From Desulfosporosinus lacus DSM 15449 (lineage in GTDB: Bacteria > Bacillota > Desulfitobacteriia > Desulfitobacteriales > Desulfitobacteriaceae): a DNA stretch of 64,000 bases. Numbering within the stretch: the first letter of the stretch is position 1; each line of letters starts with the position of its first letter. The notes beneath the pieces are model-generated. The model was not told the origin of the DNA, ran no database searches, and saw nothing but the letters and a program-made list of their open reading frames with translations. Location: assembly GCF_900129935.1 (NCBI RefSeq), contig NZ_FQXJ01000006.1:310496-374495 (forward strand), in the 5' to 3' direction. This document shows, one piece after another, positions 38,584 through 48,950 of this stretch. A program made the translations under genes and the position numbers.

Positions 38584-39579
38584 TTAATTAGGCGTTCTAA
38601 TATCAGACCGTAAATGATGTTCAATGGGCTCAGTCCGGAAAAATTTCATCTGCGCTACTGGTACGTATGGGAGTCCGCTGTCTAAGGATAATGGCGGAAG
38701 CTCACGCAGGTGGAGATGCCATTTTTCTATAGGGTGCTTGGCTAACTGTTCAAATAAAATTATCACCTTATTAACACTCAAATCATAGAGCTGTTTTAAG
38801 CTCATCTCATTTGACTCTCCACTAACGGGATGCAACCAACTTAAGGATTCTCCAAAGAATGATAAGTCCAAAGGCTGTGAGTAGAACAAAGCTTCTAGTT
38901 TTTCTGCCTTTGGATGCCCATAATGACGATAAATAGTTAACGCCCGCCAAGGGATTGACCAACTAAAAGCAGTTTGCAGAAAGCGATGATTTCGCCATGC
39001 CTTCATAAAATGAATTAGTATGCCCTTATCCCCCTGATAAGTATAGTGTGTTGCAAGGAGCTTAAGGGCTTGTCGTCCGGGTTCGCCCGCTTCACGCCAC
39101 AAATGATTTAGATCTACTGGATACTCCATTGGCTCAATCGTCTGTAACCAAAGATCGATAGCTGTTTCCAACAGACGATGCCTAAAGACGGCCTTACTCC
39201 GTTCCTCTAAATCATCCGCAAAATAGTTTCCACTCATATAGTAAACCATGGGATGGAACATACTATCCGCAACATAATGTGTCAACATGCCCAGCAGAAA
39301 GGCAAAAGAGCCTTGTTTATTAGTTTGGCTAAGTGCCCTCTCCATGATTTCACAAAGCGGGGCCAAAGTATTCTCCCCAGCTGCGCCATGCAACTGGTTT
39401 GCAATACGTTCAATGCTCACTTCAGACGGCTCGGACAAATCATAAAAGGGAATATCATGGGCTATGGCACCAATATAATAAAGTGCAGGATTACTCGCAA
39501 TGATCTCTCCTACCTCTATCGGAGCCCCTCTTTGCAAAGCTTCACGGGCGATATGCCAGTGTGTAAATTCCTTTGGCAC
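38584..39579 (-). CDS. Zinc-dependent phospholipase C-like protein
   Basis: It has 331 residues from GTG 39579 (GGAGG 7 nt upstream), giving the start MPKEFTHWHIARE. Conserved metal-ligand pattern: HWH near the N-terminus, AHDIPFYD, and HYVADSMFHPM (D-x3-H), as in the zinc-dependent phospholipase C family. No secretion signal is visible, so a cytoplasmic or peripheral role is likelier than toxin-like secretion. Monocistronic. Confidence 0.8.
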   Translation of the reverse strand: MPKEFTHWHIAREALQRGAPIEVGEIIASNPALYYIGAIAHDIPFYDLSEPSEVSIERIANQLHGAAGENTLAPLCEIMERALSQTNKQGSFAFLLGMLTHYVADSMFHPMVYYMSGNYFADDLEERSKAVFRHRLLETAIDLWLQTIEPMEYPVDLNHLWREAGEPGRQALKLLATHYTYQGDKGILIHFMKAWRNHRFLQTAFSWSIPWRALTIYRHYGHPKAEKLEALFYSQPLDLSFFGESLSWLHPVSGESNEMSLKQLYDLSVNKVIILFEQLAKHPIEKWHLHLRELPPLSLDSGLPYVPVAQMKFFRTEPIEHHLRSDIRTPN

Positions 39580-39752
39580 AACTATCCCTCCACTTATCAG
39601 ATTAATAATTACCAATCTTTGCAGTTACACTTATATTTATTCCGCTCTCCACGTATAAAGCTTTAAAACCTCAATCAATTGTAACATGTAAAAAGGTATT
39701 TCTTCCAAAGAAACATTGGTAATCTTCATTCAACTACCCCTACGAGTGCTAA

Positions 39753-39787
39753 AAACCCACAGAAGTTTTTGTTTCTTCCGTGGGTTT
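39753..39787 (-). terminator. Terminator after marR-ftsH
   Basis: AAACCCAC-A-GAAG pairs with CTTC-C-GTGGGTTT; T-run on the minus strand. It lies about 130 bp past ftsH, beyond repeat copy C. Confidence 0.75.
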
Positions 39788-39799
39788 AATATTTCATTT

Positions 39800-39906
39800 T
39801 ATCAAATTCAAAGAAGACATTCACTTCTATAGTGGGTGTTCCTTATTTTGCTTCGTAGAGTCACCCACCGAAGTCTCGATGTTCAGCTTTAGCTAAACGA
39901 GTTCAT
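39800..39906. repeat. Dispersed palindromic repeat, copy C
   Basis: Shares CACTTCT...AGTGGGTGTTCCTTATT, CACCGAAGTCTCGATGTTCAGC and CGAGTTCA with copies A and B; the middle section is shortened. It lies 11 bp past the ftsH stop. Confidence 0.65.
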
Positions 39907-39917
39907 TATCGTCGAAA

Positions 39918-41732
39918 TCAGGACAGTATCGCCATGAATTCATCACCCGAAATGGTTTCCTTATTCAATAAAAAGCGAGCGAGTTCATGCAACTTATCAG
40001 TATTCTCTTTTAGAATTGAGATTGCCTTTTCATGGGCACTTTTAATGATAGCAAGAACCTCCTCATCGATTTTGGCCGCCGTTTGAGAAGAACAAGAAAG
40101 GGAAGTATCGCCGCCTAGATATGGGTTATTCACTGTTTCTAAAGCCATCATATCAAAGTTTTTACTCATACCGAACCGTGTAACCATTGACCGCGCTATC
40201 TTAGTGGCCTGTTCAATGTCGTTGGAAGCCCCGGTTGTAAAGGTACCGAATATCAGTTCTTCCGCTGCTCGGCCTCCTGTAAAGGTGGCAATCTTGTTAA
40301 AAGCCTCTTCCTTGTTCATCAGTACCCTCTCGCCTTCCTCCACCTGCATGGTGTAGCCAAGTGCACCCGACGTTCTTGGAATGATAGTAATCTTATGCAC
40401 CGGTGCAGAATCAGTTTGTTTCGCTGCTACTAGAGCATGTCCTATTTCGTGATAAGCAATAATCTCTTTTTCCTTATGGGAGATAACAGCGCCCTTGCGT
40501 TCGTAACCCGCAATAACAACTTCAACAGATTCTTCTAAGTCCTCTTGTTCGACACGGGTTCTGCCGTATTTAACTGCGCGCAGTGCCCCTTCATTGATGA
40601 TATTAGCCAGATCAGCGCCCGAAGCACCTGAGGTTGCTCGTGCAATAGCCTTATAATCAATCGTCTCATCCATCTTAATCGTCTGAGCATGAACCTTTAA
40701 AATTGCCTCCCGACCTGCCAGATCAGGAAGTTCCACTGGGATTCGACGGTCAAATCTGCCTGGACGAAGCAAGGCATTGTCTAAAGTTTCGGGGCGATTA
40801 GTGGCGGCAAGTATCACGACACCTTTTTTACCATCAAAACCGTCCATCTCAGTAAGCAACTGGTTCAGGGTCTGTTCACGTTCATCGTTTCCTCCGAACC
40901 CGCCGTTCCCCCGTTTTTTACCAATCGTGTCAATTTCGTCTATGAAAATAATACAGGGGGCTTTTTCGTTGGCTTGCTTAAATAGATCTCGCACTTTTGC
41001 GGCACCCATACCCACAAACATTTCTACAAACTCTGAACCTGAAATCGAGAAAAAGGGAACCTTCGCTTCTCCGGCTACTGCTTTTGCCAGTAAAGTTTTG
41101 CCCGTCCCGGGAGGGCCCACAAGCAAAGCTCCCTTGGGCAGATTCGCACCAATTTCAGCATACCTTTTTGGATTGTGAAGAAAATCGACAATCTCAGCAA
41201 GCGCTTCTTTCGATTCATTCTGTCCCGCCACGTCGGCAAAGGTTTTTCCCGTCTGTGCCTGAACATAGATCTTGGCGTTGCTTTTACCGAAAGTCATAGC
41301 ATTCATGCCGCCCATCCGTTTTTGCATCTGCCTTGCCAACAATTGCCCAATCCCAACAAACAAAATTAAGGGCAAAATCCATGTTAAAAGAAAATTTAGC
41401 AACGGGGAATTTTCTTTGGGAATAACCTGAGAAAATTTCACACCGGCATTATGAAGTCTATTGACCAGATCCGGATCATTCATCGCTCCTGTGGCATATA
41501 CGATTTCCTCACCCGACTCATTTTTAGCAATAAAACCAATCTGATTATCCTGAATTTCCACTTCAAGCACAGATCCTTTTTCTACTTGTGTTAAAAAGTT
41601 GCCATAGTCCACTTGGGTGACCTTTTGCTTCATCAGCTCGGGGAAAACCAAGGCATTCAGTAACAAAAGAATAACCATTGCAACTAAAGAGTAATAAATC
41701 AAGGGTTTTTTGGGGGGGTTTTTTTCATCCAT
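39918..41732 (-). CDS. ftsH: ATP-dependent zinc metalloprotease FtsH
   Basis: Membrane-anchored AAA+ protease of 604 residues. Two N-terminal transmembrane segments (about 11-28 and 108-127) flank an external domain. AAA+: Walker A GPPGTGKT, Walker [32 protein letters not shown]. Zinc site HEIGH. It lies 7 bp after a MarR gene, with which it forms an operon; this is not the usual tilS-hpt-ftsH setting, so it may be a second, conditionally expressed FtsH. Confidence 0.95.
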   Translation of the reverse strand: MDEKNPPKKPLIYYSLVAMVILLLLNALVFPELMKQKVTQVDYGNFLTQVEKGSVLEVEIQDNQIGFIAKNESGEEIVYATGAMNDPDLVNRLHNAGVKFSQVIPKENSPLLNFLLTWILPLILFVGIGQLLARQMQKRMGGMNAMTFGKSNAKIYVQAQTGKTFADVAGQNESKEALAEIVDFLHNPKRYAEIGANLPKGALLVGPPGTGKTLLAKAVAGEAKVPFFSISGSEFVEMFVGMGAAKVRDLFKQANEKAPCIIFIDEIDTIGKKRGNGGFGGNDEREQTLNQLLTEMDGFDGKKGVVILAATNRPETLDNALLRPGRFDRRIPVELPDLAGREAILKVHAQTIKMDETIDYKAIARATSGASGADLANIINEGALRAVKYGRTRVEQEDLEESVEVVIAGYERKGAVISHKEKEIIAYHEIGHALVAAKQTDSAPVHKITIIPRTSGALGYTMQVEEGERVLMNKEEAFNKIATFTGGRAAEELIFGTFTTGASNDIEQATKIARSMVTRFGMSKNFDMMALETVNNPYLGGDTSLSCSSQTAAKIDEEVLAIIKSAHEKAISILKENTDKLHELARFLLNKETISGDEFMAILS

Positions 41733-41739
41733 TATATTC

Positions 41740-42204
41740 TCACTCCATTGTTTTATCTGGTATAAATTTACTCATTTCCATTAGAAAAGAACTTACTTTG
41801 CCCATACATTCGAAGATAGTTTGAAATTCTTCCTTGTCCTTGTTTTTTAGAAAAGCTCCGTATTTTTGCTCAAGAACATCCTCAATCTTTTTAATTGTCT
41901 CTTCTCCAACTTCAGTAAGCGCCAATTGAACATACCGCTCATCCTCAGGATTTCGAATGCGTCTTAAAAAGCCAGCCTTTTCAAGCTTCTTGAACATGGA
42001 AGAAGCATTCCCTCCTGTGATTCCAACGATGGCGCCCAAGCTCCCTATCGTGTGAGGGCCTCCTTCCTTGATTTCAACAAGAATGCGAGTCTGCATTATT
42101 GTTAATCCATATTCCTCAACAATTGGCCGGAAAGCGTTTGCCATACACTCTGAGATAGTTCGTAAAAAGTCCCATATTTCATTTTCAAATACCATGCCTT
42201 TCAT
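41740..42204 (-). CDS. MarR-family regulator upstream of ftsH
   Basis: Winged-helix repressor of 154 residues from ATG 42204 (GGAGG 6 nt upstream). Recognition region GSLGAIVGITGGNASSMFKKLEKAGF cut here to its core ITGGNASSMFKKLE, and wing RNPEDERYVQLALTEVG. It likely autoregulates its operon with ftsH. Effector unknown. Confidence 0.88.
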   Translation of the reverse strand: MKGMVFENEIWDFLRTISECMANAFRPIVEEYGLTIMQTRILVEIKEGGPHTIGSLGAIVGITGGNASSMFKKLEKAGFLRRIRNPEDERYVQLALTEVGEETIKKIEDVLEQKYGAFLKNKDKEEFQTIFECMGKVSSFLMEMSKFIPDKTME

Positions 42205-42246
42205 CTTCGGCCTCCACTTATACACTACAATATATTTACAGTATAT

Positions 42247-42275
42247 ATAATATAGGGTATACTTTATTTAGTCAA
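42247..42275 (-). promoter_or_regulatory. Probable sigma-A promoter of marR-ftsH
   Basis: The minus strand has TTGACT (42275-42270), a 17-bp spacer and TATTAT (42252-42247). AT-rich inverted sequence around 42225-42245 could bind the MarR protein. Confidence 0.6.
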
Positions 42276-42440
42276 TAGTTAAAGCTGGGTCTATGTGCTC
42301 TTGGATTATGTTTTCTTACAACAACACACGCCCTGATGCCTCAATTCAGTAAATGTATCAAAAAACCCTGTTGATCTCTGAGTTAGAGAGCGGTATCCTA
42401 AGTCGAGAGCATGTTTTTAGAAATTTGAGGTGTGAAGGGT

Positions 42441-43976
42441 ATGAAGAAGTTATTAAAGCTTCTATTCAATAGGATCTTTTTAGTTGGTTTGCCTATCGTG
42501 ATCCAAATATTTGCTTTAGTGATGTTCATTTTAAGATTTAGCAGCTACTTTGTTTATTTTTATGCCTTTTGTACATTGCTTAGTGTAGTAGCCGTACTGA
42601 GGATATTAAGCGGCAAGACCAATCCCGCCTATAAAATTGCCTGGATTGTTCCTATTATGCTATTCCCGATTTTCGGCGGATTGTTTTACCTGATGTTTGG
42701 AAAAAATAAATTGAGCAAGCGAGCTAAACGGAAAATGCGTGTGATTCAAGAAAAGATGACTGAACTGCTAGGCCAAAATGAGGCTGTTATTAAGGATATT
42801 CAAACACGCGATTTGAGTGCAGCAAATCAGTCACGCTATATTGAAAACTATTCCTTTTGTCCTGTCTATCAAAACACAATTTCGGAGTATCTTACACCAG
42901 GCGAAAGAATGTATGACCGTTTATTAAAGGAACTGAAAAAAGCTGAGCGATATATCTTTTTAGAATACTTCATTATTGAAGAGGGCCTCATGTGGAATTC
43001 CATATTGGATATTCTCGTAGAAAAAGCCAGTCAGGGCGTCGATGTTCGAGTGATATACGATGATGTCGGGTGTCTTTTCACGTTGCCTTATCGTTATGAT
43101 AAACAACTTGAAAAAATGGGAATCAAATGCTGTGTGTTTAATCCCTTTATCCCGATTCTGTCGGCGCGCATGAACAACCGTGACCATCGCAAGATTGCAG
43201 TCATCGACGGCTATACCGCCTTTACTGGCGGCATCAATCTCGCAGACGAGTATATTAATTCTTATGTGAAACACGGGCACTGGAAAGACTCTGCTATCAT
43301 CATTCAGGGGGAAGCTGTTTGGAGTTTTGCTGTCATGTTTCTATCTCTTTGGAGTCAACAGAAAAAAACAGATGAGGACTATGAGCAATATAGACCTGTC
43401 GCCAGTCCCGAAAAAGTTTTTGTCTCTGACGGATATGTTCAGCCTTTTGGCGACAGCCCCTTAGATGATGAATCATTAGGAGAAACCGTTTATCTGAATC
43501 TTATCAGCACAGCTGAGCGATACGTATACATCAATTCACCCTACCTCATTCTCGACAATATGATGATGACCACCCTCTGCTCCGCTGCTAAGCGGAATGT
43601 GGACGTCCGAATCATTACTCCACATATCACGGACAAATGGTATGTCCATGCTGTGACCCGTTCAAACTATGATGCCCTTGTGGAAAGCGGCGTAAAAATC
43701 TACGAGTACACCCCCGGCTTTCTGCATGCTAAAACTCTTGCGGTAGACGACAAGTTAGCAGTTGTTGGTACAATAAATTTGGACTACCGCAGTTTATACC
43801 TGCATTTTGAGTGCGGTGTCTGGCTCTATCAGACACAAAGTGTTTTAGAAGTTACAGCGGACTTTCTTAAGACCTTGGAACAATGCCAATCCGTCACAGT
43901 GGAGGACTGTCTGGCTGTTAAATGGTATAAACGGCTGAGCAGCTCTATTCTTCGTGTTTTCGCACCGCTAATGTAG
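42441..43976 (+). CDS. cls: Cardiolipin synthase
   Basis: Joins phosphatidylglycerol molecules into cardiolipin at the membrane. It has 511 residues from ATG 42441 (an in-frame GTG at 42432 is the alternative). Two N-terminal transmembrane segments, then two phospholipase-D HKD motifs: NNRDHRKIAVIDG (about 250) and HAKTLAVDDKLAVVGTIN (about 430). It is divergent from marR-ftsH and ends at a strong terminator. Confidence 0.95.
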   Translation: MKKLLKLLFNRIFLVGLPIVIQIFALVMFILRFSSYFVYFYAFCTLLSVVAVLRILSGKTNPAYKIAWIVPIMLFPIFGGLFYLMFGKNKLSKRAKRKMRVIQEKMTELLGQNEAVIKDIQTRDLSAANQSRYIENYSFCPVYQNTISEYLTPGERMYDRLLKELKKAERYIFLEYFIIEEGLMWNSILDILVEKASQGVDVRVIYDDVGCLFTLPYRYDKQLEKMGIKCCVFNPFIPILSARMNNRDHRKIAVIDGYTAFTGGINLADEYINSYVKHGHWKDSAIIIQGEAVWSFAVMFLSLWSQQKKTDEDYEQYRPVASPEKVFVSDGYVQPFGDSPLDDESLGETVYLNLISTAERYVYINSPYLILDNMMMTTLCSAAKRNVDVRIITPHITDKWYVHAVTRSNYDALVESGVKIYEYTPGFLHAKTLAVDDKLAVVGTINLDYRSLYLHFECGVWLYQTQSVLEVTADFLKTLEQCQSVTVEDCLAVKWYKRLSSSILRVFAPLM

Positions 43977-43980
43977 AAAA

Positions 43981-44022
43981 AAGTTATAACCGTGCTGCAA
44001 AACAACAGCACGGTTATAACTT
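43981..44022. terminator. Bidirectional terminator between cls and azlD
   Basis: AAGTTATAACCGTGCTG pairs perfectly with CAGCACGGTTATAACTT (17 bp), 8-nt loop. It serves two convergent genes. Confidence 0.9.
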
Positions 44023-44064
44023 TAGATAGAATTTTCCCCAATTGCTTAGAGAATGACTTTTAGT

Positions 44065-44385
44065 TTACAATAGTAATTTATCCAATCCCCAGAACACGGT
44101 CATCCCAAAGAGAATTCCTAAAAAAAGATTTGGAACGAATCTGGAAAAAAGAAATGTCAAAATCCCTGCCCAAAGAAAAGGATTTTTCATTATGACGATT
44201 GTTCCGCTGGGTGTCACCAACTCCGGAACAACTAAAGCAGCAAGTAAGGCAATCGGAACAAGCTCTATGAAATCTCGCGCAAAGCCCTTAACATTCTCCC
44301 CTTTAAACAAAAGAAATGGCAAAACACGCGAACCATAAGTGACTATAGTCATTAATAAAATAGTTCCCAGCAGTTGGAATGACAT
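44065..44385 (-). CDS. azlD: Branched-chain amino acid exporter small subunit AzlD
   Basis: Small partner of AzlC. It has 106 residues and three to four hydrophobic segments with typical TYGSRVLPFLLF and FVPNLFLGILFG. It lies about 30 bp downstream of azlC. Confidence 0.9.
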   Translation of the reverse strand: MSFQLLGTILLMTIVTYGSRVLPFLLFKGENVKGFARDFIELVPIALLAALVVPELVTPSGTIVIMKNPFLWAGILTFLFSRFVPNLFLGILFGMTVFWGLDKLLL

Positions 44386-44415
44386 GACTACCTTCCCTTC
44401 TCTAGTTAGAGCAGC

Positions 44416-45165
44416 TTAGCTGCTCTTTTGGCTGTTTAATCCGACCCGGTGAGAGCCTTTCCTCCCGCGCCACCATGCCCCGATCCCTGCCGCAAGGATC
44501 ACACTTATAATCAAATAGATTTTTCCAGGAATGAGCAACTTCAAAACAACCGCCAGGACTGCTGCGATAAGATATGTCACATAGTTTTTACGAGACAGCG
44601 ACATCGTCGTCAATATAATAAATAAAGCTAAGAGTGCGAATTGAAAACCAGAGAACTGAACAGGCAACCACTTCCCAATCAGACCACCTAAAATTGTTAG
44701 ACTTACCCAAGTGACGAAAGCCCCTGAGTTAATCCCCAACATGACTCGTCGACGGTTTTCTTCCCCTTCTACATCCTTCAAAACCTTTGTATTGAGCACG
44801 AATGATTCGTCTGTGAGTCCTTGGGCTAAACCCAAAGACCACAGGAGCGTCCTTTCTGGAAAAAAAGGAACAACCGATAAGCTCATCAGAAAATGACGAA
44901 TATTTACAATCAGGGTAGTAACACCAATCATCAAAGGGGTAGCCCCTTGATGGATCATTTCAATGGCAATAAACTGTGAAGCACCTGCGTAGACAAAGAA
45001 AGACATCAGTCCGGCTTCCCAAAAGGTTAAGCCGAACTGCGTCGCCAAAATACCAAACGTTATGGCTACTGGGGCATATCCAATGGCAATCGTCAGAGAT
45101 TGGCTTAACCCGTAAAGAAATCCCTTTTCAATGTTATGATTAGATTCACTTTCTTTTTTAGACAT
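44416..45165 (-). CDS. azlC: Branched-chain amino acid exporter large subunit AzlC
   Basis: Membrane permease of 249 residues with about six to seven transmembrane segments. Family signature GLMSFFVYAGASQFIAIEM and NIRHFLMSLSV. It follows aroA by 4 bp, so it is transcribed with aromatic amino acid genes. Export of a hydrophobic amino acid is likely; which one is unknown. Confidence 0.92.
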   Translation of the reverse strand: MSKKESESNHNIEKGFLYGLSQSLTIAIGYAPVAITFGILATQFGLTFWEAGLMSFFVYAGASQFIAIEMIHQGATPLMIGVTTLIVNIRHFLMSLSVVPFFPERTLLWSLGLAQGLTDESFVLNTKVLKDVEGEENRRRVMLGINSGAFVTWVSLTILGGLIGKWLPVQFSGFQFALLALFIILTTMSLSRKNYVTYLIAAVLAVVLKLLIPGKIYLIISVILAAGIGAWWRGRKGSHRVGLNSQKSS

Positions 45166-45169
45166 TAAA

Positions 45170-46456
45170 TCATCCAGCTACTTTCTTAATCACTGCCAAA
45201 AAGTCAGGGAAAGATACATCAGCGGCAGCCATGTCCTCTACACTAACCCCTTCCTTCGATAGCATACCGGCTATAGCCCACGCCATCGCTAAGCGATGAT
45301 CTCCAAGACTATTCGCTTGTCCACCGTACAATGAAGTCTGACCTTGGATCCTCAAGCCATCCGGCAATTCCTCAACCTTAGCGCCCAAGGCGTTTAATCC
45401 GCCAACGACGGTACTTATTCGATCAGTTTCTTTAACTCTTAGTTCTGCAGCATCCCGAATAACAGTTTCCCCTTCAGCCAAGCAAGCGGCTACGGCCAGG
45501 ATAGGGATTTCATCTATCAGCCGCGGTATCATGTCCCCAGCAATTTCGATCCCTTTTAGTTTCGCAGGGCGAACGCGTATGGTAGCTCTAGGCTCACCAC
45601 AAACTTCTTCGACATTGAACAATTCAATATCCGCACCCATACCCTTTAATACATCTAAGATTCCTGTACGAGTAGGATTTATACCGACATCCGGCAGGAT
45701 GATCTCACCTTGCCCAACTAAACTCCCTAAGACAAGGAAGAAGGCTGCCGATGAAATATCTCCCGGCACAGAAACAGCTTGGCCGGTTAAACGCCCGCCC
45801 CCATGGACCCTTACTATGGTCTGATTACTCTGAACATCAACTCCGAATCCTCTAAGCATACGTTCAGTGTGATCTCTAGAGAGTGCAGGTTCCTCTACGC
45901 TTGTTTCTCCGCTTGCTCTCAATCCAGCTAGAAGGATAGCGGATTTGATTTGGGCAGAAGCAACGGGAGTTCTAAAGCTTTGCCCTTGTAACTGACCACC
46001 CATCATAGTCAGAGGAGCCAAGTTACCTTCCCTTCGTCCCATAATCCGAGCACCCATCTGCTTAAGAGGGTCTGTAACTCGACGCATGGGCCGTGACCGA
46101 AGGGACTCATCTCCGTTCATTGTGACGGTAAAAGGACTGCCAGCCAGCGCTCCAAGCATTAGTCTCAAAGTCGTCCCCGAGTTACCGGCATCAAGAACGT
46201 CTATTGGCTCTTGCCATGCATCCATGCCCTCACTGCGAATCCAAACTTCTTTCTCCTGTCTTTCCCATGGGACTCCAAGTTGTTTTAAACACCGAAGCGT
46301 ACTCAAACAGTCCTGGCCCAAAAGAAAATTGGATATATGTGTTTCTCCATAGGCCATTCCGCCAAAAAGTGCCGCCCTATGAGAAATTGACTTATCGCCA
46401 GGAACTCTAATTTCACCTTTCAAATTCGTGACAGGTTTAATAAATACGCCTCGCAT
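45170..46456 (-). CDS. aroA: 3-phosphoshikimate 1-carboxyvinyltransferase (EPSP synthase)
   Basis: Sixth shikimate-pathway step. It has 428 residues with GDKSISHRAALFGGMA, LDAGNSGTTLRLMLGAL, DESLRSRPMRRV, GDISSAAFFLVLGS and GDHRLAMAWAIAG. Third gene of aroF-tyrA-aroA. Confidence 0.96.
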   Translation of the reverse strand: MRGVFIKPVTNLKGEIRVPGDKSISHRAALFGGMAYGETHISNFLLGQDCLSTLRCLKQLGVPWERQEKEVWIRSEGMDAWQEPIDVLDAGNSGTTLRLMLGALAGSPFTVTMNGDESLRSRPMRRVTDPLKQMGARIMGRREGNLAPLTMMGGQLQGQSFRTPVASAQIKSAILLAGLRASGETSVEEPALSRDHTERMLRGFGVDVQSNQTIVRVHGGGRLTGQAVSVPGDISSAAFFLVLGSLVGQGEIILPDVGINPTRTGILDVLKGMGADIELFNVEEVCGEPRATIRVRPAKLKGIEIAGDMIPRLIDEIPILAVAACLAEGETVIRDAAELRVKETDRISTVVGGLNALGAKVEELPDGLRIQGQTSLYGGQANSLGDHRLAMAWAIAGMLSKEGVSVEDMAAADVSFPDFLAVIKKVAG

Positions 46457-46502
46457 AGAAATTGACCCCCTAAAGTAGTTATATTACTAACACAGACTTA
46501 AA

Positions 46503-47423
46503 TCAATTTATCTCTGCCCTTACCTTATGTGCCTTTCGAAATGCATCAGCTATCATCTCTCCATCCCTCTCCAGAAGGCACTCCTTTAATTCCTTGATTT
46601 TTTGTTCCCACAGATCAAGCCCCCCTAAGATTGCCTCAGCATTTCGCACCATGATTTCCTTCCACATTTCAGGAGAACTATCTGCAATACGCGTTAACTC
46701 CCTGAAACTCCGACCAGCTAACGCCAAGGCTGCTCCTCCTTCTTTGGACGCATCCTGCGTTGCCAAAGTTAAGGCTACCGCCAATAAATGAGGGATATGA
46801 CTAACCATTGCTACTTCTGCATCATGGTGGACAGGATCTCGAAAAATGACCTTAGCTCCAAACCCCTGTACAGTTTCCACGAGTTTTTGAACCACTTGAT
46901 GTGGACAATCCTCTGCTGGAGTTAAGACGTAGGGATACCCTCGAAAAAGGTCAGAATTAGCAGCACCAAAACCGGATTGTTCTGAACCTGTCATAGGATG
47001 ACCGCCTACAAAATGGAAGTCGCGAAAATCCATTCTAGAATCAATCATCGATTTGTGGCAAATTTCTCCCTTTACACTTCCTACATCTGTCACGATCGTC
47101 CCCTTGGTAATCTTTCCCACTAATTGATCAAGACCCATTGCCAACTCTTGCAGAGGAAGTGCTAAAACGATTAAATCGACGTCTAAGAATTTCGGCATAG
47201 ATGTCCACCCTGTTTGGAGCCACCCTCGCCCCACAGCTTCATCGATACTGGCCTTATTTGAATCAACTGCAAAAACATCCCAGCCGGCCCGATGCAAGGC
47301 TCCTGCCCAAGACCCGCCAATCAGTCCTAAACCGAGGATGCAAGCCCTCGGTAACCGAAGGCCTTGCCAACCCGGTGTTAAATCCACCTCATTGTCCGTG
47401 GATATTAAAGCTTCATTTAACAC
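46503..47423 (-). CDS. tyrA: Prephenate dehydrogenase
   Basis: Converts prephenate to 4-hydroxyphenylpyruvate for tyrosine. It has 306 residues. NAD-binding [44 protein letters not shown] and [12 protein letters not shown]. The GTG start at 47423 overlaps the aroF stop by 11 bp, indicating coupled translation. The N-terminal 25 residues are unusual in length but contain no recognisable domain. Confidence 0.93.
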   Translation of the reverse strand: MLNEALISTDNEVDLTPGWQGLRLPRACILGLGLIGGSWAGALHRAGWDVFAVDSNKASIDEAVGRGWLQTGWTSMPKFLDVDLIVLALPLQELAMGLDQLVGKITKGTIVTDVGSVKGEICHKSMIDSRMDFRDFHFVGGHPMTGSEQSGFGAANSDLFRGYPYVLTPAEDCPHQVVQKLVETVQGFGAKVIFRDPVHHDAEVAMVSHIPHLLAVALTLATQDASKEGGAALALAGRSFRELTRIADSSPEMWKEIMVRNAEAILGGLDLWEQKIKELKECLLERDGEMIADAFRKAHKVRAEIN

Positions 47424-48450
47424 ACTTACTCACTTCCCCCAACTCTCGATCTAAGGCAGAAGTAAGCCTTGCTAAATCAGCCATCATAACTTGAAACCTT
47501 TCAGGTGTTAAGGATTGTTTTCCGTCTGAAACGGCCTTTTCCGGATGAGGATGAACTTCAACAATCAAGCCATCTGCTCCTGCAGCAAGCGCAGCTTTAG
47601 CCATAGGATGGACCAAATGCCATTTTCCAGTCCCATGACTGGGGTCAATAATGACCGGTAAATGCGACAGAGCATGCAAAGCAGGAACCATACTCAAATC
47701 AAGCGTATTTCTGGTATAACTTTCAAAGGTTCGAATCCCCCGCTCACAGAACATGACTTGATAATTTCCGCCATCCATAATATATTCTGCCGCCATCATC
47801 CATTCTTCCAGTGTTGCAGATGGCCCTCTTTTAAGAAGAACAGGTTTCCCACACTTGGCTGCTTCTTTGAGGAGGATAAAGTTCTGCATGTTCCGAGCAC
47901 CAATTTGGAGTACATCAGCATATTCAGCCACCAAAGCAACATCTCTGGCATCAATAACCTCGGTAATCACCAATAGGCCGGTTTGCTCTCGAGCTTCTGC
48001 CAAATAGCGCAATCCTTCTTCTTCTAGCCCTTGAAAGGAATAAGGGGAAGTGCGCGGTTTGAAAGCCCCACCACGTAAGAAGGTCGCACCTGCTTCGCGC
48101 ACGGCATGTGCTGTTTCCAAAATCTGAGCTCTGCTTTCAACTGCACAAGGCCCAGCCATGACGTGGACCCTGTTGCCGCCAATTTCCTGGTCGCCAATGC
48201 GAATAATACTATCTGCAGGGTGAAACTCCCTGCTAACCAGTTTATACGGAGCTAGAATAGGCACAACTTTTTCTACCCAAGGCAATGCTTCTAAATCAAG
48301 GGCTTCAAGTCGCGTGCGATCCCCAATTGCCCCCATAATTGTTCTTTCCACTCCTTGGGAAAGATGAATTTTGAATCCCTCTTCCGTTAAGCGTGTGGAA
48401 ACCTCTTCAATTTGTTCTGCCGTCGAACCCATTTTCATAACAACAATCAT
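47413..48450 (-). CDS. aroF: 3-deoxy-7-phosphoheptulonate synthase (type I beta)
   Basis: First shikimate-pathway enzyme. It has 345 residues: an N-terminal ACT-like/FDF regulatory domain (about 1-65, [17 protein letters not shown]) and a catalytic barrel with [39 protein letters not shown] and DPSHGTGKW. It is the first gene of aroF-tyrA-aroA-azlC-azlD. A terminator-ended leader or small RNA lies 135 bp upstream. Confidence 0.95.
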   Translation of the reverse strand: MIVVMKMGSTAEQIEEVSTRLTEEGFKIHLSQGVERTIMGAIGDRTRLEALDLEALPWVEKVVPILAPYKLVSREFHPADSIIRIGDQEIGGNRVHVMAGPCAVESRAQILETAHAVREAGATFLRGGAFKPRTSPYSFQGLEEEGLRYLAEAREQTGLLVITEVIDARDVALVAEYADVLQIGARNMQNFILLKEAAKCGKPVLLKRGPSATLEEWMMAAEYIMDGGNYQVMFCERGIRTFESYTRNTLDLSMVPALHALSHLPVIIDPSHGTGKWHLVHPMAKAALAAGADGLIVEVHPHPEKAVSDGKQSLTPERFQVMMADLARLTSALDRELGEVSKCVK

Positions 48451-48584
48451 TTCTCCGACCCCTTTCTACCATCCTACATTACCATTTTTTTCTTGCTTTA
48501 CATTATTATGCATTGAGCTAGCTCTTTGAGCTAAGTCAAATCTTGACTGTCATAACCTCAAGCCCCACGAGTCATTTTAGATAT

Positions 48585-48768
48585 ACAAAAAAGCACCCTG
48601 AATAGAAGGTGCCTTAATTCTAACTCGCGCCCATCCTACTATCCTACCTATCTTCATCATCTTCGACGAGCCCTTCACGCGAAGCCCTCGCCGGAAACCC
48701 CAGACCGCCATTCTACACAAGCTTTGCCAAACAAAGCTTCCCAACCATCCTGAAATCAAGATTAAAGC
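48585..48768 (-). ncRNA. Candidate structured RNA or leader upstream of aroF
   Basis: On the minus strand the 5' segment CUUUAAUCUUGAUUUC (48767-48752) pairs with GAGUUAGAAUUAAGG (48626-48612) over about 14 pairs, five of them G-U. On the plus strand those wobbles would be A-C mismatches, so the RNA is minus-strand. Inside lie an AAGCUUUG/CAAAGCUU hairpin and CGGCGAG...CUCGUCG. A terminator (AAGGCACCU/AGGGUGCUU plus U-run) closes it. A promoter precedes it. It could be a separate RNA (the closed-ended shape recalls 6S RNA) or an attenuator for aroF. No T-box consensus was found. Confidence 0.45.
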
Positions 48769-48769
48769 T

Positions 48770-48799
48770 ATCTTACCACACAAAGGCCCCTCATCACAA
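48770..48799 (-). promoter_or_regulatory. Putative promoter of the aroF-upstream RNA
   Basis: The minus strand has TTGTGA (48799-48794), an 18-bp spacer and TAAGAT (48775-48770), placing the start at the 5' strand of the closing stem of the candidate RNA. Confidence 0.4.
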
Positions 48800-48950
48800 C
48801 CCCTAATAGCACAAAAATCGACGGCCAATTCATCCAATGGGAAGACTCACACTTTACAAGTTGAGAGGTGCTTATTTCTCGAGTGAATTAAGTAATAATC
48901 GTTTCGCCCTCAAGGGGTAACGAAGTACAGGTTCGTCATCGAAAATAGAT

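Noticed and set aside
48577..48837. 86-codon minus-strand frame upstream of aroF
   Set aside because: It is better explained by the structured RNA and its promoter; the frame reads through the terminator.
48451..48840. T-box or other amino-acid riboswitch for aroF
   Set aside because: I looked for the AGGGTGGNACCGCG T-box core and did not find it.
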